Source of the DNA: Sphaerobacter thermophilus DSM 20745
GTDB taxonomy: Bacteria; Chloroflexota; Chloroflexia; Thermomicrobiales; Thermomicrobiaceae
Direction: 5' to 3'
Assembly: GCF_000024985.1 (NCBI RefSeq)
Contig: NC_013524.1
Coordinates: 682,001 to 746,000 of the forward strand
DNA: 64,000 bases
How positions within the stretch are numbered: position 1 is the first letter of the stretch; every line of letters starts with the position of its first letter. A program made the translations under genes and the position numbers. This document shows positions 1-10,216 of this stretch, one piece after another. Under the pieces are notes generated by a model. The model was not told the origin of the DNA, searched no databases, and saw only the letters and a list, made by a program, of their open reading frames with translations.

Positions 1-528
1 CTGCTGCGCGACGGGGTACCCACAGAGCCAGGGGTCTGGGCCGACCTCGGCTCCGGTACTGGCGCCTTCACCCTGGCGCTGGCCGACCTGCTCGGCCCCG
101 GCGCGACGATCTACTCCGTCGACCGCGACGCCGACGCACTCCGCCGGCAGGAGCGCGCGATGCAGGCCCGCTTCCCGACCACGACGTTGCACCTCCTCGT
201 GGCCGACTTCACCCGCCCGCTCCCGTTGCCGCAGCTCGACGGCATCGTCATGGCCAACTCGCTCCACTTCGTACGGGACAAGGAGCCGGTGCTGCGCCTG
301 ATCCGCGGCTACCTCCGACCCGGCGGACGCCTGCTCCTGGTCGAGTACGACACCGACCACGGCAACCGCTGGGTCCCCTACCCCCTCAGCTACGACACCT
401 GGGAATTCCTCGCCGCCCGCGCCGGCTTCACCGCCACGCGCCTCCTCGCCGTCCACCCCAGCCGCTACTTCCACCGCATCTACTCCGCCGCCAGCGAGCG
501 GGGGGAGGACAGCGCACGCCCCTCGTAG
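1..528 (+). CDS. Class I SAM-dependent methyltransferase, 5'-truncated by window edge
   Basis: The frame is open from base 1 to the stop at 526-528, so the true start lies outside the window. Visible residues 12-23 read VWADLGSGTGAF, the glycine-rich SAM-binding motif I of Rossmann methyltransferases. It is followed by an acidic residue in YSVDRD (ribose contact), VADFT (motif II region) and LRPGGRLLLVEYD (post-motif strand). The substrate cannot be told: the C-terminal part is short and has no zinc-binding cysteines or RNA-binding extension. An arsenite- or ubiquinone-type small-molecule methyltransferase would fit the fold. Family call is secure; specificity is unknown. Confidence 0.85.
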   Translation: MLRDGVPTEPGVWADLGSGTGAFTLALADLLGPGATIYSVDRDADALRRQERAMQARFPTTTLHLLVADFTRPLPLPQLDGIVMANSLHFVRDKEPVLRLIRGYLRPGGRLLLVEYDTDHGNRWVPYPLSYDTWEFLAARAGFTATRLLAVHPSRYFHRIYSAASERGEDSARPS

Positions 529-628
529 GAGCGGATTCGAGGCCCCGGCCCTGCCGCGCCTGCGCGGACGCCCGGGCCGTGGCATGGGCCAGCACGTGTG
601 GTGGGAGGGTTTTCGCGCGGTGGCGTTT

Positions 629-992
629 GCCCGGGGGTAAACCTCCGGGCTGACAACGAAAAGCCCGCTAAAGCGGGCTGAGGCGGACCAGGGCTTACAC
701 CGTGGCGTTGGGTGCCCGCCGTCCGGTCGGTGCCCGGGGATAAATCCCCGGGCTGACACGGCGAAGCCCACTGAAGGGGCTGGGGACGCAGCGCCCGGCG
801 GGGTGCCGGATCGGATCCGTCTGGATATAGCCATCACAGCCCCTTTAGTGGGCTTACCCTGTATTCAGCCCGGCGGCTTGAGCCCCGGGCACGAACCGGG
901 CGGCGGGACACCATGCAAGGGTGTGAGGACTGTCCCACCCCAGCCGGCTTCAGCCGGCTTTACTTGTCAGCCCGGTGGCTTCAGTCCCGGGC
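629..992. repeat. Multi-hairpin palindromic element, copy 1
   Basis: This fills most of the gap between the methyltransferase and the AtuA-like gene. It holds an ordered series of small inverted repeats: GCCCGGGG..CCTCCGGGC (629-650), AGCCCGCTAAAGCGGGCT (662-679), a GCCCGGGGA..TCCCCGGGC arm (about 731-752), AGCCCACTGAAGGGGCT (765-781), then the same modules in reverse complement order to 992. The whole block is an imperfect palindrome. Four more copies occur in the window (29504, 41813, 49834, 56553). Confidence 0.85.
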
Positions 993-1191
993 ACAGACCG
1001 CGGTGTTGGACCCCTCCCCACCACCCCACCCCACACACCGACCTGCAATCACGCTTGCACCATGCCACCTTCTTCGCTATGATCGTTGCAGCATCAGACC
1101 GGATATACGGCGGGGGAGCGCGGCCCTGCCCGCGCGGGTGCGCCCAGTCCCGCGCGGGGAAGCGCGGAAGGAAGAGGGGGCTTCGGGACCG

Positions 1192-2574
1192 ATGAGTACC
1201 CAACGGCAGATGCGCCTCATGTCGCCCACCGGGCATCTCGGCTTCACGCCGATCGAGCGCGGCAGCTTCGAGATCGGCCTCAGGCACGAGCCGGACGCCA
1301 TCGTGGCCGACTCCGGGAGCTGCGACATCGGCCCCTACCCGCTCGGCTCGGACCAGGCCCACAGCCCGCGCGAGTGGCAGATGCACGACATCGAGCTGAT
1401 CGTCCGCGGCGCCCGCGAGCTGGGGATCCCGGCCATCATCGGCTCGGCCTCCGACACCGGTACCGATCGGGGTGTGGATGACTACGTGGCGATGGTGCAG
1501 GAGGTGGTCGAGCGGGAGCGGCTCGGCCCGGTGCGCGTCGCCGCGATCTACTCCGAGATCGACCGCGAGTTTCTGCGCGGGCTGATCCGCGACGGGGTGG
1601 AGATCGCCGGGTTGAACGGCCGGCCGCCCCTGGACGAGGCGACGCTAGACCGCACCGACCGGATCGTGGGGGTGATGGGCGCCGAGCCAATCATCGACGC
1701 GCTGGATGCCGGGGCGGAGATCATCATCACCGGCCGGGCGTCGGACAGCGCCATCTTCGCGGCGCCTGCCCTGCGCGCGGGCTACCCGAAGGCGCTCGCC
1801 TACTGCCTGGGTAAACTCCTGGAGTGTGCTTCCTTCTGTGCCGAGCCCTACATGGGCAAGGAGACCGTCATCGGCACGATCACCGATGAGGACCTGGTGC
1901 TGGAGCCGATGCACCCGGGCCAGCGCTGCACGCCCGCGTCGGTCGCCGGGCACGCCATGTACGAGCGGATCGACCCGTTCACCGAAACGGTCGCGGCCGG
2001 GTCGCTCGACCTGCGGGAGATCCGGTATGAGGCAATCGACGAGCGGCGGACGCGCGTCACCGGCCCGCGGTTCATCGAGGCTCCGCGCCCGACGATCAAG
2101 CTGGAGGGTGCGGGCAAGGTCGGCGAGCGGGCGCTGGCGATCATGGGCATCCGCGACCCGATCACCCTCTCCTATCTGGACGAAGTGATCGCCTTCGCGC
2201 GGAAGAAGGTGGAGGAACGCTTCGGCCCGCCCGGCCAGCCCGGGGGCTACGAGCTCTTCTATCATGTCTTCGGCCGCAACGGCGTGATGGGCTACCTGGA
2301 GCCGACACCGGAGGTCGTCGGGCACGAGGTGGCCGTGGTTGTCGAAGCCGTGGCCCCGACCCGGGCGATGGCCGACGAGATCGCGGCGATGGGTTCACGC
2401 AACATGTTCTACGCCCGACTGCCGGTCGTGAAGGGCACCGCGGGCGGGGCGTCCTTCTTCTCCGATGAGGTGCTGGCGGCTCGGCCGGGCTACCAGTGGA
2501 CGGTCGCCCACGTGCTGCCGGTCAACGACCCGCGTGAACTCTTCCGCACGCGACTGCTGACGGTGGGAGGGTAG
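1192..2574 (+). CDS. AtuA-like (DUF1446) acyclic terpene utilisation family protein
   Basis: The protein of 460 residues covers the whole AtuA/DUF1446 domain: N-terminal SGSCDIGPYPLG, then IIGSASDTGTDRG, IITGRASDSAIFAAPA and a C-terminal half ending in a conserved VKGTAGGASFFSDEV segment. AtuA was defined in Pseudomonas citronellol/geraniol catabolism, but many homologues sit in unrelated carboxylic-acid pathways, so the substrate here is open. The start at 1192 (ATG, MSTQRQMRLMSP) is chosen because similarity to the family begins there and GAAGAGGGGG lies upstream; the frame is open further 5' into repeat DNA, which is probably not coding. It is followed after 8 bp by a DUF4387 gene, the usual partner. 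Confidence 0.85.
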   Translation: MSTQRQMRLMSPTGHLGFTPIERGSFEIGLRHEPDAIVADSGSCDIGPYPLGSDQAHSPREWQMHDIELIVRGARELGIPAIIGSASDTGTDRGVDDYVAMVQEVVERERLGPVRVAAIYSEIDREFLRGLIRDGVEIAGLNGRPPLDEATLDRTDRIVGVMGAEPIIDALDAGAEIIITGRASDSAIFAAPALRAGYPKALAYCLGKLLECASFCAEPYMGKETVIGTITDEDLVLEPMHPGQRCTPASVAGHAMYERIDPFTETVAAGSLDLREIRYEAIDERRTRVTGPRFIEAPRPTIKLEGAGKVGERALAIMGIRDPITLSYLDEVIAFARKKVEERFGPPGQPGGYELFYHVFGRNGVMGYLEPTPEVVGHEVAVVVEAVAPTRAMADEIAAMGSRNMFYARLPVVKGTAGGASFFSDEVLAARPGYQWTVAHVLPVNDPRELFRTRLLTVGG

Positions 2575-2582
2575 GAGATCCG

Positions 2583-2930
2583 ATGGCAGGAGAGACCGGC
2601 ACCACGATGAAGCTGCGGGACATGGCGACGACGATCCGGAGCAAGAATGCCGGGGTCGACCACGTCACCTTCGACATCATCTTCCGGGAGCCGCGCTACT
2701 ACGAGGCGGCGAAGCGGAGCGAGGCACTTACCCCGCAGCGCATCGCCGAGCTCTACCACATCCCGGTTGAGGACGTGGTCAGCTTCGCGGCCTTCGACCC
2801 GGCGCAGGCGATCAAGTTCACCATCCGGCGGCGACGCCCAGCCGGCAGTCCCGGCGAGCCCGATGCCTTCGGCTCGCAGATGTACCCGCCGCTCTTCGGC
2901 ATCGAGATCGCGGTGAACGACGCCGATTGA
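2583..2930 (+). CDS. DUF4387 domain protein, AtuA partner
   Basis: A 115-residue cytoplasmic protein. Residues 9-105 fit DUF4387: LRDMATTIRSKNAG, a TFDIIF strand and a C-terminal PPLFGIEI segment. Genes of this family nearly always lie directly behind, or are fused to, an AtuA/DUF1446 gene, as here (8 bp gap, RBS GTAGGAG overlapping the upstream stop). It is probably a subunit or partner of the AtuA-like protein; its biochemical role has not been established as far as I know. The pair ends at a strong bidirectional hairpin. Confidence 0.85.
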   Translation: MAGETGTTMKLRDMATTIRSKNAGVDHVTFDIIFREPRYYEAAKRSEALTPQRIAELYHIPVEDVVSFAAFDPAQAIKFTIRRRRPAGSPGEPDAFGSQMYPPLFGIEIAVNDAD

Positions 2931-2975
2931 TCCACGGCCACAGCGTGGCTTCAGGAACGTCACCCCCAACAACCC

Positions 2976-3009
2976 ACAAGCGGGAGGGAGCGCGCTCCCT
3001 CCCGCTTGT
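2976..3009. terminator. Perfect 34-nt palindrome between convergent genes
   Basis: The two halves, ACAAGCGGGAGGGAGCG and its complement, give a 15+ bp stem with almost no loop. It lies between the convergent DUF4387 and C45 hydrolase genes and could terminate both, although only two T residues flank it on each side. Confidence 0.6.
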
Positions 3010-3034
3010 CGTATCGGACAATGCCGCGCCCGCG

Positions 3035-4141
3035 CTACTCCGCGACGACCGGGATTGTCTGGTAGGGGCTGGCGCACGGCAGGCCGTGGGCAATTTCCAG
3101 AAGGCGGTCTGCCGGGCGGAAGATGGTACAGGAGATCGTCTCTGAGGCGCGCTCCGGGGTGCGGTGGACGCAGATGGAGCCGACCGGGCCGTCGTGCCGC
3201 GCCATGAGAGCCCGCGCAAAGGCGGGATCGACCTGCCCGGCGGCCTCGGCGAGCGCGGTTTGGACGGCGGCATAGCGGCGGCGGGAGTGGTCGGCGGCGT
3301 CGGGCCAGGCCTCGATGTAGGCGTCCGCCAGCGCGGGAGAGACGAAGTGGTTGGTGGCCACCACGGCATCGCCCGCGCGACGCACGATGGCGCGCGTATG
3401 GTAGCCGCACTCGACGGTGGCGAGCGTGCCGTGAGCGTCGGCCAGGACGAGGTTGCCCGTGCCCTGCATCGGGACCGAGGCGAGGTACGCCAGCGCCGAG
3501 TCGACCGTCTCGTGTTCCTCCAGCACGTGGAGCATCAGGCTGTAGCGTGGCAGCCCGGGCCCCAGGTCGCGCGAGGGGACATGCGTGTCAGCGATCGCCA
3601 GACCGGCCGCGTTCATGCCGGAGCTGTAGACGCCGGGCGCGCCGGCGCTCGTCACCGCGCACCAGGGGATCCCCCGCTCGGGCCGGACGCGCAGGACGAT
3701 CTGAAGTGACAGGTGATCGAGCCGGTAGTCGCGGTTCTTCACCAGGAGCGGGGTACCGTCCCGGGTCGCGGCGCCGCTGGCCGCCCAGGTAGTGCAGCCC
3801 TCCTCGGGGCCGGGGTGTCCGGCTCGGGCGAGATTGTGCAGGTAGGAGGCGGTCGCCGCGCCGAAGAGGACGTCCGGGTCGATGTCCATGCCTTCGGCCA
3901 GCCCGGCGATCTGCTCCAGCGTGGCCGGAGAGTGGCGCTCGAGAGCCGCGCGCAGTTCGGCGAGGCGCGCTCGGCGTGCCTCCGCCGGGAGCGGCACTTC
4001 AGCCTGGTGGCGTTCGGCGGCGGCGCGGATCATCGGCGCGAGCGACTGGACAGCCTGCCCGTGCTGGCGGCCGATCTCCCGGTGACTCCCGGCGACGTCG
4101 ACGACGCGGATGGCGGCGCTCGCCGTGGCAGGCTCGCTCAT
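3035..4141 (-). CDS. C45-family autoproteolytic acyltransferase/hydrolase (Ntn fold)
   Basis: A 368-residue protein like acyl-CoA:6-aminopenicillanic acid acyltransferase and related C45 peptidases. These precursors cleave themselves before a cysteine that then becomes the N-terminal nucleophile. The motif EGCTTWA places that cysteine at residue 116, followed by the typical LLVKNRDYR (about 132-140) and SSGMNAAGLAI. The start overlaps the stop of the upstream ABC ATPase by 4 bp (ATGA), so it is the last gene of the peptide-importer operon. Context suggests it hydrolyses an imported N-acyl amide or small peptide in the cytoplasm; no signal peptide is visible. The substrate is inferred only as a class. 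Confidence 0.85.
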   Translation of the reverse strand: MSEPATASAAIRVVDVAGSHREIGRQHGQAVQSLAPMIRAAAERHQAEVPLPAEARRARLAELRAALERHSPATLEQIAGLAEGMDIDPDVLFGAATASYLHNLARAGHPGPEEGCTTWAASGAATRDGTPLLVKNRDYRLDHLSLQIVLRVRPERGIPWCAVTSAGAPGVYSSGMNAAGLAIADTHVPSRDLGPGLPRYSLMLHVLEEHETVDSALAYLASVPMQGTGNLVLADAHGTLATVECGYHTRAIVRRAGDAVVATNHFVSPALADAYIEAWPDAADHSRRRYAAVQTALAEAAGQVDPAFARALMARHDGPVGSICVHRTPERASETISCTIFRPADRLLEIAHGLPCASPYQTIPVVAE

Positions 4142-5153
4142 CGGTTCCCTCCCGTGGTCGCCTCGGACGCGAAGAGGTGACAGGCGACGCCGTGGCCGTT
4201 CCGCTCCACCCAGCGCGGCACCTCGGTCTCGCAGATGCGGCCGATCTTGTAGGGGCAGCGGGTGTGGAAGCGGCAGCCGGACGGCGGGTTGGTCGGATCC
4301 GGCAAGTCGCCACGGAGGACGATTCGCTCGCGCGGTCGGCGCTCCAGTCGCGGGATGGCTGAGAGGAGCGCGCGGGTGTAGGGGTGCTGCGGATTCGCGT
4401 AGAGCTCGTCGGTGGGCGCCTGCTCGACGATCTTGCCGAGATACATCACCGCCACCCGGTCGCTGACGTGACGGACGACCGCCAGGTTGTGAGCCACAAA
4501 GAGGTACGAGAGCCCGTACTCCTCCTGCAGCTCCTCCAAGAGGTTCAGGATCTGCGCCTGAATCGACACGTCGAGCGAGGAAACTGGCTCGTCGGCGACG
4601 ATGAAGCGCGGGCGGACGGCCAGGCTGCGGGCAATGCCGATGCGCTGCCGCTGGCCGCCGCTGAACTGGTGCGGGTAGGCGTCGAGGTGGCGCTCATTCA
4701 ACCCCACCCGCCGCAACAGCGCCACGCTCTCGGCTTCCTGGGCGTAGTAGTCGCGCACACCCCGGCGCGCGAGCGGCACGGCCAGGATCTGGCGCACCGT
4801 CTTCCGCGGGTTGAGTGAGGCGTACGGGTTCTGGAAGACGATCTGCGCCTCCTGGCGGAAACGGGCCAGCCGCTCGCCGCTAGCGTTGTCGATGCGCTCT
4901 CCGTCGAAGTAGATCTCGCCGCTGGTCGGCTCATGCAGGCGCAGGAGGAGCCGACCCAGCGTCGTCTTGCCGCAGCCACTCTCGCCGACCAGGCCGAGTG
5001 TCTCTCCTCGACGGACCGCCAGATCGACCCCGGCGACCGCCTGAAGGACCGTCTCCTTCTCACGAGCGATGAGGCGAGCGACGATGCCGGGACGAGACAC
5101 GAAGTGCTTAACAACGCCGCGCGCCTCGACCAGCGTGCGGTCGTGTGTTGCCG

Positions 5154-5157
<4 letters not shown>
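4138..5157 (-). CDS. Peptide-type ABC importer ATPase, DppF/OppF class
   Basis: A 339-residue nucleotide-binding protein. The Walker A motif GESGCGKTT is at 58-66, the signature [15 protein letters not shown] and Walker [13 protein letters not shown] follow, and the C-terminal oligopeptide extension contains the conserved CRFHTRCPY cysteines found in this subfamily (iron-sulfur or zinc site in some members). It overlaps the second ATPase by 4 bp upstream and the C45 hydrolase by 4 bp downstream, so translation is probably coupled. It pairs with the DppD-like ATPase and powers import by the two permeases upstream. Confidence 0.93.
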
Positions 5158-6221
<1,064 letters not shown>

Positions 6222-6248
6222 CGGGAATCTGCCTACCTCCCCGTGGCC

Positions 6249-7205
6249 CTATTGGGCCTTCAACCGTGGGTCGAGGATATCGCGCAGCCCCTCGCCCAGA
6301 AGGTTGATGCTCAGGACCAGGATCAAGATGGCCAGGCCTGGGAACGTTGCGACCCACCAGGCATCGAGCATATAGTCGCGCCCCTCGGCCACCATCGAGC
6401 CCCAGGCCGGGGTCGGCGGCTGGATGCCCAGCCCGAGGAAGGAGAGGGACGCCTCGGCGATGATGAAGGTGCCCATGCGGAGCGTGCCGACGACGATGAC
6501 CGGGTTCATCACGTTCGGCAGCGTCTCGCGCAGGAGGATCGCCCAGCCGGGCTGGCCGAGGGCGCGGGCGGCCTCGACGTATTCCTTCGTCTTCTCCGCC
6601 AGCATCTCCCCGCGCACCAGGCGGAAGAACTCGACCCAGGACTTGAAGGTCAGCGCGAGGATGATGATCCAGAAGCCGGGTCCGAGGATCGTCATTACGC
6701 CGATGGCGAAGATGAGCATCGGGAAGGCGAGCAGGAAGTCGGCAATCCGGCTGACGACCGCGTCCAGCGGGCCACGGTAGTAGGCCGCGACCGCGCCGAG
6801 CAGCACCCCGACCACGGCCGAGAAGAGGGTCGTGAGTACGCCGATCGCGATCGAGACCCGCGCGCCGTAGATGATCCGGCTGAGGAGATCGCGCCCAACC
6901 GGGTCGCCGCCCAGGATGTACCCATCGCCGCCGAACCCGGCCGGCGCCGCCAGCCGCTGGGAGAGCTGGCTCTCGTCGATGCCGTGCGGCGCGATGGCGG
7001 GTGCGAAGATCGCGGCCAGGATGTAGATCAGGACGATCACGCCGCCGAGCAGCGCCGTCGGGTGGTGGAACAGCTCAACGGCAATGCCAGCCAGGCCACG
7101 CCCGGCGAGACGCAGACGGACCAGGGCCCGGCTCCGCAGGGCGGCAAATCGCCCCGGCGGCTTCGAGTACGTCGTCTCAGTGATCGTCGGCTGCGCCTTG
7201 CTGAT
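6249..7205 (-). CDS. Peptide-type ABC importer permease, DppC class; start codon uncertain
   Basis: A permease with the BPD_transp_1 domain; the EAA-type loop reads EAARALGQPGWAILLRETLPN. About six membrane segments are visible. The first standard start codon in frame is a GTG at 7040, but that lies inside the first membrane helix (GGVIVLIYILAAIFAP). Family-like N-terminal sequence, including AVELFHHPTALLGG, continues upstream without any ATG, GTG or TTG. I therefore extend the gene to an ATC at 7205, which follows GGGGAGGGAG at a suitable distance. A non-standard start or a base error are both possible. The gene lies between the DppB-like permease (21 bp gap) and the DppD-like ATPase. Confidence 0.8.
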   Translation of the reverse strand: MSKAQPTITETTYSKPPGRFAALRSRALVRLRLAGRGLAGIAVELFHHPTALLGGVIVLIYILAAIFAPAIAPHGIDESQLSQRLAAPAGFGGDGYILGGDPVGRDLLSRIIYGARVSIAIGVLTTLFSAVVGVLLGAVAAYYRGPLDAVVSRIADFLLAFPMLIFAIGVMTILGPGFWIIILALTFKSWVEFFRLVRGEMLAEKTKEYVEAARALGQPGWAILLRETLPNVMNPVIVVGTLRMGTFIIAEASLSFLGLGIQPPTPAWGSMVAEGRDYMLDAWWVATFPGLAILILVLSINLLGEGLRDILDPRLKAQ

Positions 7206-7225
7206 CGGTCCACTCCCTCCCCGGA

Positions 7226-8236
7226 CTAGAGCGCGATCTTCGGGTTCAGGTAGGTGTAGGCGATATCGACGGCCAGGTTGGCGAGCGCGAAGGTGCAGGC
7301 GTAGATGATGACGACCCCCTGCACCAGCGGGTAGTCCCGGGCGAAGATGGCGTCCACCACCAGACGGCCGATGCCCGGCCAGGAGAAAACGGTCTCGACG
7401 ATCATGTTGCCGCCGAGCAGGGTGCCGACCTCCAGGCCGAGGATGGTCACGGTCGGGATCAGGGCATTGCGCAGCGCATGCTTCCCGACGACCACCAGCT
7501 CATGCAGCCCCTTGGCCCGCGCGAGGCGCACGTAGTCCTGGCTGAGCGCCTCCAGCATGCTGGAGCGAACGACCCGCGCCAGAAGCGCGGCCATGACCGC
7601 GCCGAGCGTCACCGAGGGGAGGACCAGATGCTTGAGGCTGTCGACGAGGGCCTTCCCGTCGCGCGTCAGGATGCTGTCGAGCACGTAGAGGCCGGTGACG
7701 TGTTCCGGCTCCAGACCGATCGTCGCCCGGCCGCCGACCGGGAGCCACTTCAGGTGCACGGCGAAGAGCATGATGAGCACGATCCCGAGCCAGAACCCGG
7801 GCATCGAGATGCCGACGAAGGCCCCGGCCATGCTCAGGCGGTCAACCGGCGAGTTGCGCCAGTAGGCGGAGAGGGTTCCGATCGGGAGCGCCACCGCCAG
7901 CGCGAAGAGAAGCGCGCCGAGGGCGAGCTCGATCGTCGCCGGGAAGCGGTCCATGATCAGGCCGGTGACCGGCTTGCGCTGCACGATCGACGTGCCGAGG
8001 TCCCCCTGCAGGACGCCGGAGAGATATGAACTGAGCTGGACATGGAGCGGCTGATCGAGCCGGTACTGTGCCTTGAGCAGGTCGATTTGCTCCTGGGAGA
8101 CGTTGCCCTCCTGGCCCATGATGAGGTCGACCGGGTCCCCCGGCAGGTAGCGCATGAAGAAGAACACGAACACGGCGATGGCCAGCATCAACACGCCGGT
8201 CGCGATAAGTCGCTCCACGATCCGCGCCGCGCGCAA
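7226..8236 (-). CDS. Peptide-type ABC importer permease, DppB class
   Basis: A 336-residue permease. It has an N-terminal membrane helix followed by the DppB hallmark FMRYLPGDPVDLI, a periplasmic loop with AQYRLDQPL, and a C-terminal binding-protein-dependent transport domain with the EAA-type motif RLARAKGLHELVVVGKHALRN. Six membrane segments are visible. It partners the DppC-like permease to form the channel. It is separated by 217 bp from the binding-protein gene, a gap holding an inverted repeat that may lower read-through and so set the ratio of binding protein to channel. Confidence 0.93.
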   Translation of the reverse strand: MRAARIVERLIATGVLMLAIAVFVFFFMRYLPGDPVDLIMGQEGNVSQEQIDLLKAQYRLDQPLHVQLSSYLSGVLQGDLGTSIVQRKPVTGLIMDRFPATIELALGALLFALAVALPIGTLSAYWRNSPVDRLSMAGAFVGISMPGFWLGIVLIMLFAVHLKWLPVGGRATIGLEPEHVTGLYVLDSILTRDGKALVDSLKHLVLPSVTLGAVMAALLARVVRSSMLEALSQDYVRLARAKGLHELVVVGKHALRNALIPTVTILGLEVGTLLGGNMIVETVFSWPGIGRLVVDAIFARDYPLVQGVVIIYACTFALANLAVDIAYTYLNPKIAL

Positions 8237-8378
8237 CGCGTTCCGTCCTCTCCGCTACGCTGTGATCGCCGTGTTCCCAGGCGTGCGGGCGTCGCACGGA
8301 GCCTCGCCCGTCGCGCGTCCCCTCACCACGGGATGGACGGGCAGGGCGCCCGCACTCCCGTACTCCCGAAACTCTACC

Positions 8379-8413
8379 CCGGTAGGGGCAGGGCTTGTCA
8401 CCCGCCCCTACCG
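8379..8413. terminator. Inverted repeat between binding-protein and permease genes
   Basis: CCGGTAGGGGC pairs with GCCCCTACCGG around a short loop (11 bp plus a GGG/CCC extension). No T-run follows on the minus strand, so it is better seen as a partial terminator or mRNA-stabilising hairpin, a common arrangement after binding-protein genes in ABC operons. Confidence 0.45.
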
Positions 8414-8453
8414 GAGGATCAACGCGGCCGGGCATGCCGGCCACGGGCGCGCC

Positions 8454-10181
8454 CTAGCTCGCCAGCCACGTGTCGGCGAGCAGTTCGCGGCCGTCCGGAC
8501 CGGGCTCCCAGTTCTGCAGCGCCGCGGACCCGGCCTCGACCTCGTTGGGCACCCAGAGGAAGACCCAGGGGGCATCCTCATACAGAATCTGCTGCACCCG
8601 CTTGTAGATCTCGGCCGCCTCTTCCTTGCTAGCCACAGCGCCCCGCTCCAGCAACTCGTCCAGCTCCGGGTTGCTGTACTGCGAGTAGTTGCCGCGGCCG
8701 CCGGTCATGAGCGTCGGGTTGATCAGGTCGACCGGGTGCCGGAAGGAGTTGCCCCACGAGCCGAGCAGCATCTGCCGCTCACCCTTGAGCGTCGCCTCCT
8801 GCAGCACCGGCCACTCCCAGATGCGGACGCTGGCGTCCAACCCAAGCTGGCGGTATTGCTGCACGATGATCTCAGCCACCGCCCGGTCCGGCTCCTGGGC
8901 GTCGAGCACGAACTGGAAGTTCGTCCCGACCCCAGCCTCTTCGAGCAACTGCTTGGCCTTGTCCGGGTCGTAGGGGTAGGGCTGCAGCGAGTCATCGTAG
9001 AACTGGCTGAAGGGCGGCACCGCGCCGGTCATGCGCACCGCCTCGCCGCCGAGCACCTCATCGATGATCGACTGGACATCCAGCCCATAGTTCATCGCCT
9101 GGCGCACCAGCTTGTTGTCGAACGGCGGCCGCGTCACATTCATGGCGAGCCAGGTGGTCCGCGTGCCTTCGTACGACTTCACTACGATGTTCGGGTCGGT
9201 GCGGAGCGACCGCGCACTGTCCACATTCAGGTTCTGGACGATGTGTACGTCGCCGGCCTTGAGCGAGGCGAGGCGCGACGACAACTCCGGAATCACCCGG
9301 AAGACCACACCGTCGGCCTTGGCCGGGCCGACCGGGGGCATGTCCGGCGAACCGCCGTAGTAATCGTCGTAGCGCTCCAGCACGATCCGGTCGCTGACGT
9401 CGCCTTCGACGAACTTGAACGGCCCGGCGCCGATCGGCTTGGCCGCCAGCCCCTCGCCGCCGACCTCCTCGACGTAGGCCTTCGGCACGATCTGGTTGTG
9501 GACCAGGCCCGCCAGCAGGATCGCCTCGGGCACCGCGCTCTCCAACACGATGCGCACGGTCTGGTCATCCGGCGCCGTGATCTCGGCGATCGGTGGGAGC
9601 AGGCTCTTGCGCGGCGAGGTTTCGCCGTCCATCATGCCGTCCATCGCCACGCGCTCCAGGGAGAAGCGCACGTCCTCGGCCGTGAGCGGGTCGCCGTTGT
9701 GGAACGTCACGCCCGAGCGGATCTTGAACTCCCACGTGGTGTCATCGATCTGCTCCCAGGACTCGGCGATCTCCGGGACGATCTCGCCGTCCTGCCGGCG
9801 GGTGACCAGGCCGTCGAACATGGCGCGGAGGACCGTCTCCGTCACCCGGTCCCGGTGGTTCGCCGGGTCAAGCGACTGGAGCGGCGCGGTGATCGCCACG
9901 GTGATGACCCCACCGCCCTCACCGGCCGGCTCAGGTGTCTCATCGGCCGCCGGGGTGCCGTCGCTCGCCTGGGTCGGGGTCGAGTCGGCCGCCCCCTGCT
10001 GCCCACTACCGCCCGAAGGCGTGGGCGTCGAGTCCCCACCGCCGCATGCCGCCAGCAGTGCGGACAAGGAGAGCCCGGCCGCGGAACCCGCGGCGAGACG
10101 AAGCAGGGCCCGGCGGCTCAGGTCCGTCCGGTACAGGCGATCCATGTTTCCCGTCACATTGGGATTCTCATTATCGGCCAT
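8454..10181 (-). CDS. Family 5 peptide-type solute-binding lipoprotein
   Basis: A 575-residue SBP_bac_5 protein. Its signal region carries a twin arginine (SRRALLRLA, residues 22-30) and a lipobox LAAC with Cys46, so it is probably a lipoprotein, possibly exported by Tat. A Thr/Ser/Pro-rich linker (about 50-90) is followed by the two-lobed binding domain with LDPANHRDRVTETVLRAMFD and the typical IRSGVTFHNGDPLTAEDV segment. The start ATG at 10181 follows GGAGGAGAGGAG; a longer frame exists but overlaps the regulator gene. The ligand is unknown; the C45 hydrolase in the operon points to an acylated or peptide-like compound. Confidence 0.92.
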   Translation of the reverse strand: MADNENPNVTGNMDRLYRTDLSRRALLRLAAGSAAGLSLSALLAACGGGDSTPTPSGGSGQQGAADSTPTQASDGTPAADETPEPAGEGGGVITVAITAPLQSLDPANHRDRVTETVLRAMFDGLVTRRQDGEIVPEIAESWEQIDDTTWEFKIRSGVTFHNGDPLTAEDVRFSLERVAMDGMMDGETSPRKSLLPPIAEITAPDDQTVRIVLESAVPEAILLAGLVHNQIVPKAYVEEVGGEGLAAKPIGAGPFKFVEGDVSDRIVLERYDDYYGGSPDMPPVGPAKADGVVFRVIPELSSRLASLKAGDVHIVQNLNVDSARSLRTDPNIVVKSYEGTRTTWLAMNVTRPPFDNKLVRQAMNYGLDVQSIIDEVLGGEAVRMTGAVPPFSQFYDDSLQPYPYDPDKAKQLLEEAGVGTNFQFVLDAQEPDRAVAEIIVQQYRQLGLDASVRIWEWPVLQEATLKGERQMLLGSWGNSFRHPVDLINPTLMTGGRGNYSQYSNPELDELLERGAVASKEEAAEIYKRVQQILYEDAPWVFLWVPNEVEAGSAALQNWEPGPDGRELLADTWLAS

Positions 10182-10216
10182 CCACCATCTCCTCTCCTCC
10201 GGCGGCCGTACACGGC

